Shown here piece by piece: positions 41,050 through 49,581 of a stretch of DNA of 50,290 nt (position 1 is its first letter; each line of letters begins with the position of its first letter). The position numbers were made by a program, and so were the translations under genes. The notes beneath the pieces were generated by a model. That model worked only from the letters and a program-made list of their open reading frames with translations, was not told the origin of the DNA and did no database searches. Source of the DNA: UBA7239 sp035456205 (lineage in GTDB: Bacteria; Pseudomonadota; Gammaproteobacteria; Pseudomonadales; UBA7239); assembly GCA_035456205.1 (NCBI GenBank), contig DATIDQ010000090.1, positions 1 to 50,290 on the forward strand, read 5' to 3'.

Positions 41050-43290
41050 TTATTTATCGGTATGCTGCCAGACTCCACACCAATCGTCTGGCAGCTGTTC
41101 CGTACGGTAATTTTTTATCCGCTCTTTATAAATATCACACAACTTTCTGAAGCGCTGCGCCTCCGCTGCTAACGCTGAAAACAGGCTGTGTGCCTCTTCC
41201 CAACGCCTGGCGAGATAGGACGCACGCGCCAATTGATACTGATACACATGGCGCATCAGTATTTCATCAGCCTCGTCACGCAATGCTAGTGGCTCATAAA
41301 CACGGATCGGTTCTTTCTTGCCTTTGACCTGCATGTAATCCACTTCACGCCAGATAAAATCCTCCTGCACTGCAGCATAAGTAAATTCGCTGACAAGAAT
41401 ATCGGCACCATAAAATTTGGTAATACTTTCCAGCCGCGCACCAAGATTCACTGCATCACCCAACACGGTATACGCGCGCCGATAGCTGGATCCCATATCG
41501 CCGACATTCATATGCCCCGTGTTGATGCCGATTCCTGTGTAAATAGGCGGCAGGCCGCTCTCGCGAAAAACATCACGTAACTCTGCCTGTTTTTTCTGCA
41601 TCAGCATGGCTGCCATCACCGCATGTTTTTCGTGTTCCGGATCATCCAGCGGTGCTCCCCAGAACGCCATGATCATATCGCCCACGTATTTATCAATCGT
41701 GCCTTGCTGTTCAAAAATAATTTCTGTCATCGGTGTGAAATAACGATTCAGAAGGCTTTTCAAATCGCTGGCAGATAATGTTTCCGACATATTGGTGAAG
41801 CTGCGGATATCTGAAAACAGCACGGTCATTTTCTTGCTTTCGCCTTCAAAACTGAGAGCCGCCGGATCATCCAGCAAACGATCAATATGCGCAGGAGCAA
41901 CATACTGACCAAACATTCCCTTGATCTGGTCTTTCTGTTGGGCCGCTGTAAAAAATCCGAAAGAAATATTAATGACGTACAACGTCATTACAGTTAACAG
42001 CGGGCCGGATACCGGCATATCCAGACCTTTCACTTGCCACAACCAGACATTGCCGGCAGCCACCACAACCAGCATTCCTAGCCCCAATAAACTCATTACC
42101 GCCGGCCCGACAAAAGGCATGATCAAGGCCAGTAATACGCCCAGTAACAGAATTGCCAGCATATTGATGCCCAGTGCAATATCCGGCTTGAATGGCACAT
42201 CACCGCGCAGCAAGGCATCAACGATCGTGGCCTGGGTTTCGATACCCGGATACATAGCGCCGACCGGTGTAGTACGCAGATCCACCAGCCCGATGGCCGA
42301 TGTGCCCACCATGGCAATGCTGCCGGACAGCACCGCCGGATCGACCTTGTCACTCAGCACATCCGCTGCAGGAATATAAGGAAAACTGCCCTTATGGCCA
42401 CGGTATGGCACCAACATCTGGCCCTTTTCATCGGTGTGGATCAGCTTGTCGCCGAGCGGCACGCTCTGGAGATACGCCACGTTGCCATCATTGATGACGT
42501 TGGGTTTTACCGTGTCCAGCAACAAGTACGTCATGACGGTTTGCAGGGCAAGACTCGGGTATAACTGATCGCCATAACGTAAAACCAGAGGCGCACGGCG
42601 CACGATACCGTCCGCATCGGGATCGCCGTTGATAAACCCCTGACTGCGAGCGCTTTTCTGTAATACCGGAATATTGGTGGTGTAGCCGAGCATCCTGTCT
42701 GTCGATGTGCGCTGCACGACCTCTGGGGGAACATCGATATTACTCGGCGGCATTCCCCCGGTAAGAAACACTTCTTTATGCAGGATATAACCGAGCGTGA
42801 CGTCAATCTTGCCAAGACTTCCCGCCATCAGGCCGTCGTAATCAAACTGCGGCGCCAGTTCCAGCAAGTGTTGTGCAACGGGGGCCGCTTGCTGTGTCGC
42901 CGCTATCTCCGTGGCCATATTGGGTTCCGGCTCGGAGAACACCACATCAAACGTGATGCTGACCACACCTGCCGCAGCCAGTTTGTCCACTAGCGTCGCC
43001 AGCACTTTACGGCTCCACGGCCAGTGACCCACTTCCTTCAGGCTGCGTTCATCAATATCGATAATCACAATCCGCTGCGCAGCCGCTTGCCCTTTTTTGC
43101 CCTGCTGCTCCTGAGCATAGGGAAGCAGCAAATTGAAGCGCAGGTCGTAAATCAGCAGATCCAGCCGGTCCAGCAATTGACGAGCATAGCCGTTGGAAAA
43201 TTGTGTTCCCGCCAACAGTAGCGTGAGAAAAATACCCAGTGCAATAATGGATCGCACTTCGCGTAATTTTTTCCGGGAAAATAAACGCAT
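41050..43290 (-). CDS. CHASE2 sensor with class III adenylate/guanylate cyclase domain
   Basis: A 746-residue membrane protein. Residues 15-32 form a first membrane span; about 35-360 are a CHASE2 periplasmic sensor (RIVIIDIDERSLKEVGHWPWSR and ITFDVVFSEPE are its usual blocks); three membrane spans follow (about 372-446). The cyclase domain spans 485-670: metal Asp494 (FSDIRSFTN) and Asp538, Lys534 in DKYVGDM, Thr608 in YTVLGDAVN, and Asn615/Arg619 in NLGARLE. Lys plus Thr/Asp at the base-recognition positions suggest cAMP as product, though this is a prediction. All catalytic residues appear intact. It is convergent with the FecR gene and divergent from the HD-GYP gene. Confidence 0.94.
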   Translation of the reverse strand: MRLFSRKKLREVRSIIALGIFLTLLLAGTQFSNGYARQLLDRLDLLIYDLRFNLLLPYAQEQQGKKGQAAAQRIVIIDIDERSLKEVGHWPWSRKVLATLVDKLAAAGVVSITFDVVFSEPEPNMATEIAATQQAAPVAQHLLELAPQFDYDGLMAGSLGKIDVTLGYILHKEVFLTGGMPPSNIDVPPEVVQRTSTDRMLGYTTNIPVLQKSARSQGFINGDPDADGIVRRAPLVLRYGDQLYPSLALQTVMTYLLLDTVKPNVINDGNVAYLQSVPLGDKLIHTDEKGQMLVPYRGHKGSFPYIPAADVLSDKVDPAVLSGSIAMVGTSAIGLVDLRTTPVGAMYPGIETQATIVDALLRGDVPFKPDIALGINMLAILLLGVLLALIMPFVGPAVMSLLGLGMLVVVAAGNVWLWQVKGLDMPVSGPLLTVMTLYVINISFGFFTAAQQKDQIKGMFGQYVAPAHIDRLLDDPAALSFEGESKKMTVLFSDIRSFTNMSETLSASDLKSLLNRYFTPMTEIIFEQQGTIDKYVGDMIMAFWGAPLDDPEHEKHAVMAAMLMQKKQAELRDVFRESGLPPIYTGIGINTGHMNVGDMGSSYRRAYTVLGDAVNLGARLESITKFYGADILVSEFTYAAVQEDFIWREVDYMQVKGKKEPIRVYEPLALRDEADEILMRHVYQYQLARASYLARRWEEAHSLFSALAAEAQRFRKLCDIYKERIKNYRTEQLPDDWCGVWQHTDK

Positions 43291-43380
43291 GGACGGCGTG
43301 ACTTCCTGACTGACTCAAAGGGCCAGTATAGGAGTTTGCCTGCCGTATCGCAGCATCTATCACCGCACTGCTATCACAAC

Positions 43381-43426
43381 CATGGGCGGGCACTGCTAGA
43401 ATGATCCCGGTAAGTGCTCGCCCATG
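43381..43426. repeat. long inverted repeat over the predicted HD-GYP promoter
   Basis: CATGGGCGGGCACT (43381-43394) and AGTGCTCGCCCATG (43413-43426) match as inverted arms of 14 bases with one mismatch; 18 bases lie between. The arms start 32 bases apart, about three helical turns, so a dimeric protein could bind both on one face. TAGAAT (43397-43402) in the spacer could be the -10 element of the HD-GYP gene that starts at 43447. The 156-base intergenic region is shared with the divergent cyclase gene, so the site may control both. No local regulator is evident. Confidence 0.7.
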
Positions 43427-43446
43427 ACCACATTCAGGTGACCTCC

Positions 43447-45639
43447 ATGAACAGTAACACTTTGCCGCCCGGTGATATGCCTATCGAACTGTATCGTCGC
43501 CTGCTGCGGACTGCACAGAAAATTGCCGCCGAAAAAGATGTCTACCGACTATGTGAAATTATTCTGGCTGAAGCGCAGGACATTACCGGCGCTGACGGCG
43601 GTACATTTTATCTGGTACGACAGAACGATAATGGGCGCGACGACCATCTTGATTTTGTTATCGTGCGAAATAATTCTCTTGGCATAACGCCTGCCAAACA
43701 TACCCGTCAACAAACGACATTTCCCACCTTGCCTTTATTCAATGCAGAAAAAAATCCCAACGAAAACAATATTGCTGCGTGTGCTTACCATTACCGCAGC
43801 CTGATCAATGTAGAAAATGCTTATACAGATCAACGTTTTGATTTTTCTGGCACAAAAGTTTTTGATCAACAAACAGGCTATCACTCGCAATCTTTTCTTG
43901 CTGTTCCATTAATCGGTGACAGCGGCCGTGTCATTGGTGTATTCCAGCTGATTAACGCCATCGACAACAGCACCGGAAAAATCACTGTTTTTTCACCGGA
44001 AATGGAACCCGCTGTGCAGGCCTTGTCTGTGTTCGCTGCTGTGGCTCTGGATAACCAGATCATGGCCGAGCAGCAAAAAGATCTTTTGATCGAATTATCC
44101 AGCGAACCTAACACCCGCGCATTGATTGAACGTATCTTGCGCGAAGCAAAATTACTCACTAACGCCGACGGTGGCACACTGTATCTGCTGAAAGACGACC
44201 TGCAATCACCGCGCCTGGAATTTGCACTGGTGTTGAATGACACACTGAATATCAATATGGGAGGCAGTACAGGTGATGCCGTGACATTGCCACCAGTGCC
44301 GCTGTACCTGAAAGATGGCAACGAAAACCACAACAACGTGGCGACCTGCGCCGCCTTACAGCGCAAGGTGATCAATATCAAGAATGCCTATGCCGACAGC
44401 ACATTCGATTTTTCCGGCACACGTGCATTCGATCAACAAACCGGCTACCAATCCCGCTCCTTTCTTGCTGTGCCGCTGCTGAATCATGAAAACGATGTGG
44501 TCGGCGTGCTGCAGTTGATCAATGCGCGCAACCCCGGCGCACAGGCCGTGGTCGCGTTTTCCGAGAGATCCGAATCACTGGTCGCCGCGCTGGCTTCCTA
44601 CGCCGCCATTGCTTTAACAAATCTTATTCTGGTGCAGGAACTGAAAAATCTGCTCGATGCATTTATTCGCTGTATCGCCCAGGCGATTGATGCCAAATCC
44701 CGCCATACTTCAGCACACTGCCAGAAAGTCCCTTTGCTGATGGAACTGATTGCACAGGCTGCGAATGATGACGATACCGTATTCCGTGATTTCAGCCTGA
44801 ATGATGACGAGTGGTACGAATTACGGGTAGCGGCATGGTTGCATGATTGCGGAAAACTCGCGACACCGGATTCAGTACTGGATAAATCCACCAAATTGCA
44901 TTTGATGCGTGATGGTATTGAAGCTATCAACGTCAGATTCTCATCATTGCGCCAGCAAAAACTGGCAGGGTTTTATCAAGCGGTTGCAGAAAATCCGGCT
45001 CAACGCAGCGCACTGCAAGCAACGCTGGATCGTGAACTGGCACAATTGGAATCAGATCGCCAATTTATTATTACCGCCAATAAAGGCGGCGAGTTTATGG
45101 CACTGGAATCCAAATTGCGCGTACAGGAAATCGCCAATGTGCAATGGCTGGATGCAGACAACCAGCCACAAAAATTGCTTACTGACGAAGAGGTGTACAA
45201 CCTGTGTATCGAACGCGGTACGCTGACCAGCGAAGAGCGCGGCGTGATCAACAATCATATGGCAGTCACTATCAACATGCTCGAATCGCTGCCATTCCCG
45301 AAAAAACTGCGCCGCGTACCCGAATATGCCGGTGGCCATCACGAGAAAATGGATGGCACCGGCTTTCCGCGCGGGCTGAAAAGAGAGCAGATGTCACTGC
45401 CTGCACGCATGATGTCCATCGCCGATATTTTTGAAGCGCTGACCGCTCGCGACAGACCATACAAACCACCGATGAAAATCAGCCAGGCATTGAGCATCCT
45501 GAAAAAAATGCGGCAGGACAACCACATTGATCCGGATCTGTTTGAATTGTTTGTGCGCAGCCGCGTCTGGGAAAAATATGCGCAGAGCTCTTTACTGCCT
45601 GATCAACTGGATGTTGAAGATGCGAGTGCTTTTATTTGA
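43447..45639 (+). CDS. GAF-GAF-HD-GYP phosphodiesterase-like protein
   Basis: A 730-residue cytoplasmic signalling protein. Two GAF domains (about 30-205 and 220-395) are recognisable by the repeated FDFSGT and FDQQTGY blocks followed by SFLAVPL and GVLQLIN. The HD half has RHTSAH at about 419 and LHDCGK at 465-470. The GYP motif is HHEKMDGTGFP at 631-641, with Phe in place of Tyr. Between them about 105 residues (483-588) are inserted relative to compact HD-GYP domains. All metal-type His/Asp remain, so activity is plausible. HD-GYP enzymes degrade cyclic di-GMP; some act on other cyclic nucleotides. The start at 43447 is preceded by AGGTGA. It is divergent from the CHASE2 cyclase. Confidence 0.92.
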   Translation: MNSNTLPPGDMPIELYRRLLRTAQKIAAEKDVYRLCEIILAEAQDITGADGGTFYLVRQNDNGRDDHLDFVIVRNNSLGITPAKHTRQQTTFPTLPLFNAEKNPNENNIAACAYHYRSLINVENAYTDQRFDFSGTKVFDQQTGYHSQSFLAVPLIGDSGRVIGVFQLINAIDNSTGKITVFSPEMEPAVQALSVFAAVALDNQIMAEQQKDLLIELSSEPNTRALIERILREAKLLTNADGGTLYLLKDDLQSPRLEFALVLNDTLNINMGGSTGDAVTLPPVPLYLKDGNENHNNVATCAALQRKVINIKNAYADSTFDFSGTRAFDQQTGYQSRSFLAVPLLNHENDVVGVLQLINARNPGAQAVVAFSERSESLVAALASYAAIALTNLILVQELKNLLDAFIRCIAQAIDAKSRHTSAHCQKVPLLMELIAQAANDDDTVFRDFSLNDDEWYELRVAAWLHDCGKLATPDSVLDKSTKLHLMRDGIEAINVRFSSLRQQKLAGFYQAVAENPAQRSALQATLDRELAQLESDRQFIITANKGGEFMALESKLRVQEIANVQWLDADNQPQKLLTDEEVYNLCIERGTLTSEERGVINNHMAVTINMLESLPFPKKLRRVPEYAGGHHEKMDGTGFPRGLKREQMSLPARMMSIADIFEALTARDRPYKPPMKISQALSILKKMRQDNHIDPDLFELFVRSRVWEKYAQSSLLPDQLDVEDASAFI

Positions 45640-45648
45640 TGCTGCAGC

Positions 45649-46572
45649 TCACGTCAAATGATGCAGCAGCCGTGTGCGGTATTCAGCAGAGGGCTTGTGT
45701 GGATGATTCACATCCGGTCTCGCTGGTAACTTTTCTGCCAGCAACCGTGACAGCCAGAAGCGCGTAGCCGCCAATTGCAAAACCGTTTTCCACTGTTCGT
45801 TTTCTTGTGCAGTCAGTGGTCTTTGTGCATTATAGGCAGCGAGCAATATTTGCATGCGCACTTCATCAAGTCCACCATCCGCTAACGCACACCAGTCATT
45901 GATCACAATAGCCAGATCCAGTGCCAGGATATCGGTGCAGGCATTATAAAAATCAATCACGCCACACAAATTTTTATTTTCAAACAACGCATTGTCATGA
46001 AACAGATCGCCGTGAACCAGTCCTTGCGGCAGGGTCAGCGTGCGCAAACGTTTTGCGTTTGCCACTTGCGATGCAAGAAGCGCAGCATCTTCTGCGCTGA
46101 GCAAGTCACGGAGCCGGTCAGCAGATTTTTCCATCCATTCTGTACCGCGTGGATTATCGCGCTGCTCCGGATAATTGACGCTGGCGGCATGCATCCGACC
46201 AAGAAAATCACCGATAGCTGCGCAATGTGCTGACGCAATATCGCGTGGATGCTGGCCAGGCAAACGTGGAAACAGTAAGGCGGGTTTACCGGAGAGTGTT
46301 TGTACAATCTGTCCGTCTGTATCCGCCAGGGGGCAAGCCACAGGCAGGGCCCGTTCATGCAGCCATGTCATCAAGCGTGTAAAAAATGGCAGCTCATCAG
46401 TTGATAAATCTTCAAACAGCGTGAGTATCCACTGTCTGGCATCTGCCGTGAGAATATAGGTAGTGTTTTCAATACCATCACTGACGCCAACACAGGATGA
46501 TAGTTTTCCAATGCCGTAACGCTCTAACAGCGCCAGCAATTCACTTTCATCAACTGCAGTGTAAAAAGCCAT
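45649..46572 (-). CDS. thrB: homoserine kinase (ThrB, APH-fold type)
   Basis: A 307-residue kinase that makes O-phosphohomoserine for threonine synthesis. The start at 46572 (MAFYTAVDESEL) drops a 12-residue extension and is preceded by GGGA. The opening VDESELLALLERYGIGKLSSCVGVSDGIENTTYIL is typical (parts: GIENTTYIL). The catalytic loop LVHGDLFHDNALF and the metal-binding GVIDFYNACTD are intact. This is the aminoglycoside phosphotransferase-like ThrB found in Pseudomonas and alphaproteobacteria, not the GHMP type of E. coli. It lies 44 bases after rsmE on the same strand. Confidence 0.94.
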   Translation of the reverse strand: MAFYTAVDESELLALLERYGIGKLSSCVGVSDGIENTTYILTADARQWILTLFEDLSTDELPFFTRLMTWLHERALPVACPLADTDGQIVQTLSGKPALLFPRLPGQHPRDIASAHCAAIGDFLGRMHAASVNYPEQRDNPRGTEWMEKSADRLRDLLSAEDAALLASQVANAKRLRTLTLPQGLVHGDLFHDNALFENKNLCGVIDFYNACTDILALDLAIVINDWCALADGGLDEVRMQILLAAYNAQRPLTAQENEQWKTVLQLAATRFWLSRLLAEKLPARPDVNHPHKPSAEYRTRLLHHLT

Positions 46573-46616
46573 GGAGCATCCCGGATTTAAATAAAAACAA
46601 CACAACAACTACTTTT

Positions 46617-47348
46617 TCAACAAAGATCGCCCCAGCGATATTGCAACACACTGATGGCCGCCAACGGCGCCGTCTCAGTGCGCAATATCCGCGGCCCAAG
46701 CGTCAACGCAACGCAACCGGCTCGCTGCGCCTGCAGGATTTCATTATCTGACAAACCGCCTTCAGGCCCAATGAGTAATAACACGCTGGCCGGTTTTTCT
46801 TCACACGCCGTCAATGTGCTATCACTGCGATGATGCAATACAAAACGCTGCTCACTGGTATCAGCAACGAGACATGCATCCAATGTTGCCGGCGCATGCA
46901 ATACAGGTAACCGCGTGCGTCCACTCTGCTCACAAGCACCGATAATCATTTTTTGCCACTGTTCCAGTTTTTTTTGCAAACGCTCATCAGACAACCTTAC
47001 TTCTGTACGCTCACAAAATAACGGGGTAATAGCATGCACACCGAGTTCGGTACTTTTTTGCAACACGAAATCCATGCGTTCGCCACGCGAAATACCAATG
47101 GCGAGATGAATTTTTAGTGGCGATTCACAATCAGTGAAATCAACAGCGTTAATACGCACGCCGACCTTTTTTCTGTCGACGCTTGTAATAACCGCCTGCG
47201 CTTCTACACCGCTGTTATTGAACAACACTACAGACTGGCCAGTCTTTACACGCAACACTATCGCAAGATGGTGCGCCGCTTCAGCAGGCAGCGATATTTC
47301 ACTGCCTGCCTGCAATGGCAGATCAACATAAATTCTGCTGATGCGCAT
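46617..47348 (-). CDS. rsmE: 16S rRNA m3U1498 methyltransferase
   Basis: A 243-residue SPOUT-class methyltransferase that modifies uridine 1498 of 16S rRNA. The start MRISRIYVDLPLQAG is the usual N-terminal PUA-like domain. The C-terminal knot has KSTELGVHAITPLFCERTEV, WQKMIIGACEQSGRTRLP, LLIGPEGGLSDNE and LGPRILRTETAPLAAI, all family hallmarks. It follows ahcY with a 24-base gap and is probably co-transcribed with it. Both are linked to SAM metabolism: RsmE makes SAH and AhcY removes it. Confidence 0.97.
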   Translation of the reverse strand: MRISRIYVDLPLQAGSEISLPAEAAHHLAIVLRVKTGQSVVLFNNSGVEAQAVITSVDRKKVGVRINAVDFTDCESPLKIHLAIGISRGERMDFVLQKSTELGVHAITPLFCERTEVRLSDERLQKKLEQWQKMIIGACEQSGRTRLPVLHAPATLDACLVADTSEQRFVLHHRSDSTLTACEEKPASVLLLIGPEGGLSDNEILQAQRAGCVALTLGPRILRTETAPLAAISVLQYRWGDLC

Positions 47349-47372
47349 CCAGCTGGCCTGTTTGGAAATGTA

Positions 47373-48788
47373 TCAGTACTTGTAGGTTTCCGGCTTGTAA
47401 GGGCCATCAACCGAGGCACCGATATATTTTGCCTGTGCAGGTGTCATACGGGTAATCACGCCGCCAAAACCGCGCACCATGTGCGCCGCTACTTCCTCAT
47501 CCAGTTTTTTCGGCAGCACAGTCACGGTAATTTCTGCTGGTTTCAAAGCGGGTTCCAGATCAGCAAACCTGCGCTCGTACAAATAAATTTGCGCCAACAC
47601 CTGGTTGGAGAATGAACCATCCATAATACGCGACGGGTGGCCGGTGGCGTTGCCGAGATTCACCAGACGACCTTCTGACAACAAGATCAGGAAATCGGAT
47701 TTATTTTTGCTGCGGTACACTTTGTGCACTTGTGGCTTCACTTCTTCCCACTTCCAGTTCTTGCGCATAAACGCAGTATCAATTTCATTATCAAAGTGAC
47801 CGATGTTGCAAACTACAGCACCTTTTTTCAGTGCTTTCAGCATGTGCTTATCGCATACGTCAATGTTACCGGTCGTGGTGACTACCAGATCCAGCGTGTT
47901 CAGCAATCCGGCATCAACACAATCAGCCTTGCCAGTGTTTTCACCATTTTTATACGGCGAAACAATTTCGTAGCCATCCATGCAAGCTTGCATGGCGCAG
48001 ATCGGATCGATCTCGCTGATTTTTACAATCATGCCTTCCTGACGCAGTGATTGCGCAGAACCTTTACCCACATCGCCATAACCCAGCACCAGTGCCTTTT
48101 TGCCCGCGAGCAAATGATCGGTGCCACGTTTGATAGCATCGTTCAATGAATGACGGCAACCATACTTGTTATCGTTTTTGGATTTGGTCACTGCATCATT
48201 GACATTGATCGCAGGCACTTTCAGTGTGCCGGCTGCCATCATGTCTTGCAGGCGATGCACGCCTGTTGTGGTTTCTTCAGTGATGCCGTGAATCTTGTCC
48301 AGCATTTGCGGATACTTCTGGTGCAGCATCAACGTGAGATCACCGCCATCATCCAGAACCATGTTGGCATTCCACGGTTTGCCATCTTTCAGAATGGTTT
48401 GCTCCAGACACCAGTCGTATTCCTGTTCGGTTTCGCCTTTCCAGGCAAACACCGGCACGCCCATCGCGGCTATCGCAGCAGCAGCGTGATCCTGCGTAGA
48501 GAAAATATTGCATGATGACCAGCGCACTTCGGCACCCAATTCAACCAATGTTTCAATCAACACGGCAGTCTGGATGGTCATGTGGATACAGCCAAGAATT
48601 CTTGCGCCTTTCAACGGTTTTTTCTTGCCATATTTTTCGCGCATTGCCATCAATGCTGGCATTTCAGTTTCGGCGATATCCATTTCCATGCGGCCCCAGG
48701 CTGCAAGAGAAATATCCGCTACTTTGTAATCATTTTTCAATTTTGGTGCTGCCGTTTTTTTAGCAGCAGATTTTTTTTCAGCAGACAT
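47373..48788 (-). CDS. ahcY: S-adenosylhomocysteine hydrolase
   Basis: A 471-residue NAD-dependent enzyme that splits SAH into adenosine and homocysteine and so supports methylation. The start at 48788 has GAGGAG six to eight bases upstream. The Lys/Ala-rich N-terminus (MSAEKKSAAKKTAAPK) is longer than in animals. Family blocks: LAAWGRMEMDIAETEMPALM, CNIFSTQDHAAAAI, VNDAVTKSKNDNKYG, the NAD loop GYGDVGKGSA and C-terminal GPYKPETYKY. It lies after an SAH riboswitch in its leader, the classical arrangement. The end is followed by rsmE and thrB. Confidence 0.98.
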   Translation of the reverse strand: MSAEKKSAAKKTAAPKLKNDYKVADISLAAWGRMEMDIAETEMPALMAMREKYGKKKPLKGARILGCIHMTIQTAVLIETLVELGAEVRWSSCNIFSTQDHAAAAIAAMGVPVFAWKGETEQEYDWCLEQTILKDGKPWNANMVLDDGGDLTLMLHQKYPQMLDKIHGITEETTTGVHRLQDMMAAGTLKVPAINVNDAVTKSKNDNKYGCRHSLNDAIKRGTDHLLAGKKALVLGYGDVGKGSAQSLRQEGMIVKISEIDPICAMQACMDGYEIVSPYKNGENTGKADCVDAGLLNTLDLVVTTTGNIDVCDKHMLKALKKGAVVCNIGHFDNEIDTAFMRKNWKWEEVKPQVHKVYRSKNKSDFLILLSEGRLVNLGNATGHPSRIMDGSFSNQVLAQIYLYERRFADLEPALKPAEITVTVLPKKLDEEVAAHMVRGFGGVITRMTPAQAKYIGASVDGPYKPETYKY

Positions 48789-48919
48789 GCGTCATTCTCC
48801 TCGAGAATTCGTGACAGAAAACAACGCGGTGGAGAAAGCACAATTCTGTAATGAAGAAGCACTCGCCAACCGCGAACGGGGTTCAGCGAGCGCAGTTTTG
48901 ACGGCAGCAAGACCGATGA

Positions 48920-48974
48920 AACCTGAGCCTGGCGGGGTTGGGCTAAGCCACCTCGTTGCAGCGCTCCTCAGGAC
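48920..48974 (-). ncRNA. S-adenosylhomocysteine riboswitch in the ahcY leader
   Basis: On the minus strand the leader holds GAGGAGCGCTGC and CCCGCCAGGCTC, the two highly conserved parts of the SAH riboswitch. The outer stem CCTGAG (48972-48967) pairs perfectly with CTCAGG (48927-48922). SAH riboswitches turn on ahcY-type genes when SAH builds up. About 130 bases of leader follow before the start codon, with a hairpin around 48857-48895 (arms CTCGC and GCGAG, with AACC and GGTT inside) that may be part of the expression platform. A clear U tract is not seen. An upstream -10-like TAAAAT (48986-48981) would start transcription near 48974. Confidence 0.9.
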
Positions 48975-48980
48975 ACGCAC

Positions 48981-48986
48981 ATTTTA
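48981..48986 (-). promoter_or_regulatory. -10 element of the ahcY promoter
   Basis: TAAAAT on the minus strand, about seven bases before the first base of the SAH aptamer stem. A -35 element is not convincing (TGTATT or ATGTAT at about 49003-49009, overlapping the end of the VOC gene). Position fits the riboswitch being at the 5' end of the transcript. Confidence 0.4.
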
Positions 48987-49008
48987 GACGGGTTGCCCAC
49001 CAAATACA

Positions 49009-49410
49009 TCAGCCAGCGCAGATGAATTCCACATAATTGCCATCCGGATCCTGTACCTGGCAGCAGCGCACACCGGGGCGCAGATCACGGATATCGACGG
49101 CAATATTGCTGCCAAACGTTTTACAGTCTGCTACCACTTCATCAAGATTGGTGATGTTGATGGTCAGATACCGGATACCGTTACGTGAAGCAAATGCGCC
49201 ACCTGCGACGTTTTCTACTGCATTATCCGCCGCGACGATGCGCAAGATACTCCTGCCACACACCAGACGATGGATGGTGCCAAGACCGGGGAACGGGATC
49301 GATGGCTCTTGTGGCAGACCCAGCACGCCGTGGTAAAAAGCCAGCATTTTTTCACCATTGCTGGTGATGATGCCAACATCGAATGCTTCTTTAGCGAGGG
49401 TCACGGCCAT
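49009..49410 (-). CDS. single VOC-domain protein
   Basis: A 133-residue cytoplasmic VOC (glyoxalase-fold) protein. AGGAG lies seven bases before the ATG at 49410. The two beta-alpha-beta-beta-beta modules are visible: FDVGIITSNGEKMLAFYHGVLGLPQE with LGTIHRLVCGRSILRIVAAD, and IRYLTINITNLDEVVADC ending in QVQDPDGNYVEFI, whose Glu is a usual metal ligand. The substrate is unknown; dioxygenase-like, isomerase-like and lyase-like family members exist. It is upstream of the ahcY leader and read in the same direction. Confidence 0.88.
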   Translation of the reverse strand: MAVTLAKEAFDVGIITSNGEKMLAFYHGVLGLPQEPSIPFPGLGTIHRLVCGRSILRIVAADNAVENVAGGAFASRNGIRYLTINITNLDEVVADCKTFGSNIAVDIRDLRPGVRCCQVQDPDGNYVEFICAG

Positions 49411-49581
49411 GATGGAGCTCCTGTCTGGTTGCATATAGGGGAGGTAGGAAAGGGCAACAGTGTAACGCCGGAACCGATAACGGATAAACTGCTGCTTTCA
49501 ACACAAGACAGGATCAACCCGTGCCGCTGGCTTATTTTCAGGATTCCACACCCCGCTTTGCCACCCGGCTGACAAAATAAT

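Noticed and set aside
45649..46572. Aminoglycoside phosphotransferase (resistance gene)
   Set aside because: The kinase core is shared, but the opening block and IDFYNACTD fit ThrB, and no mobile element is near.
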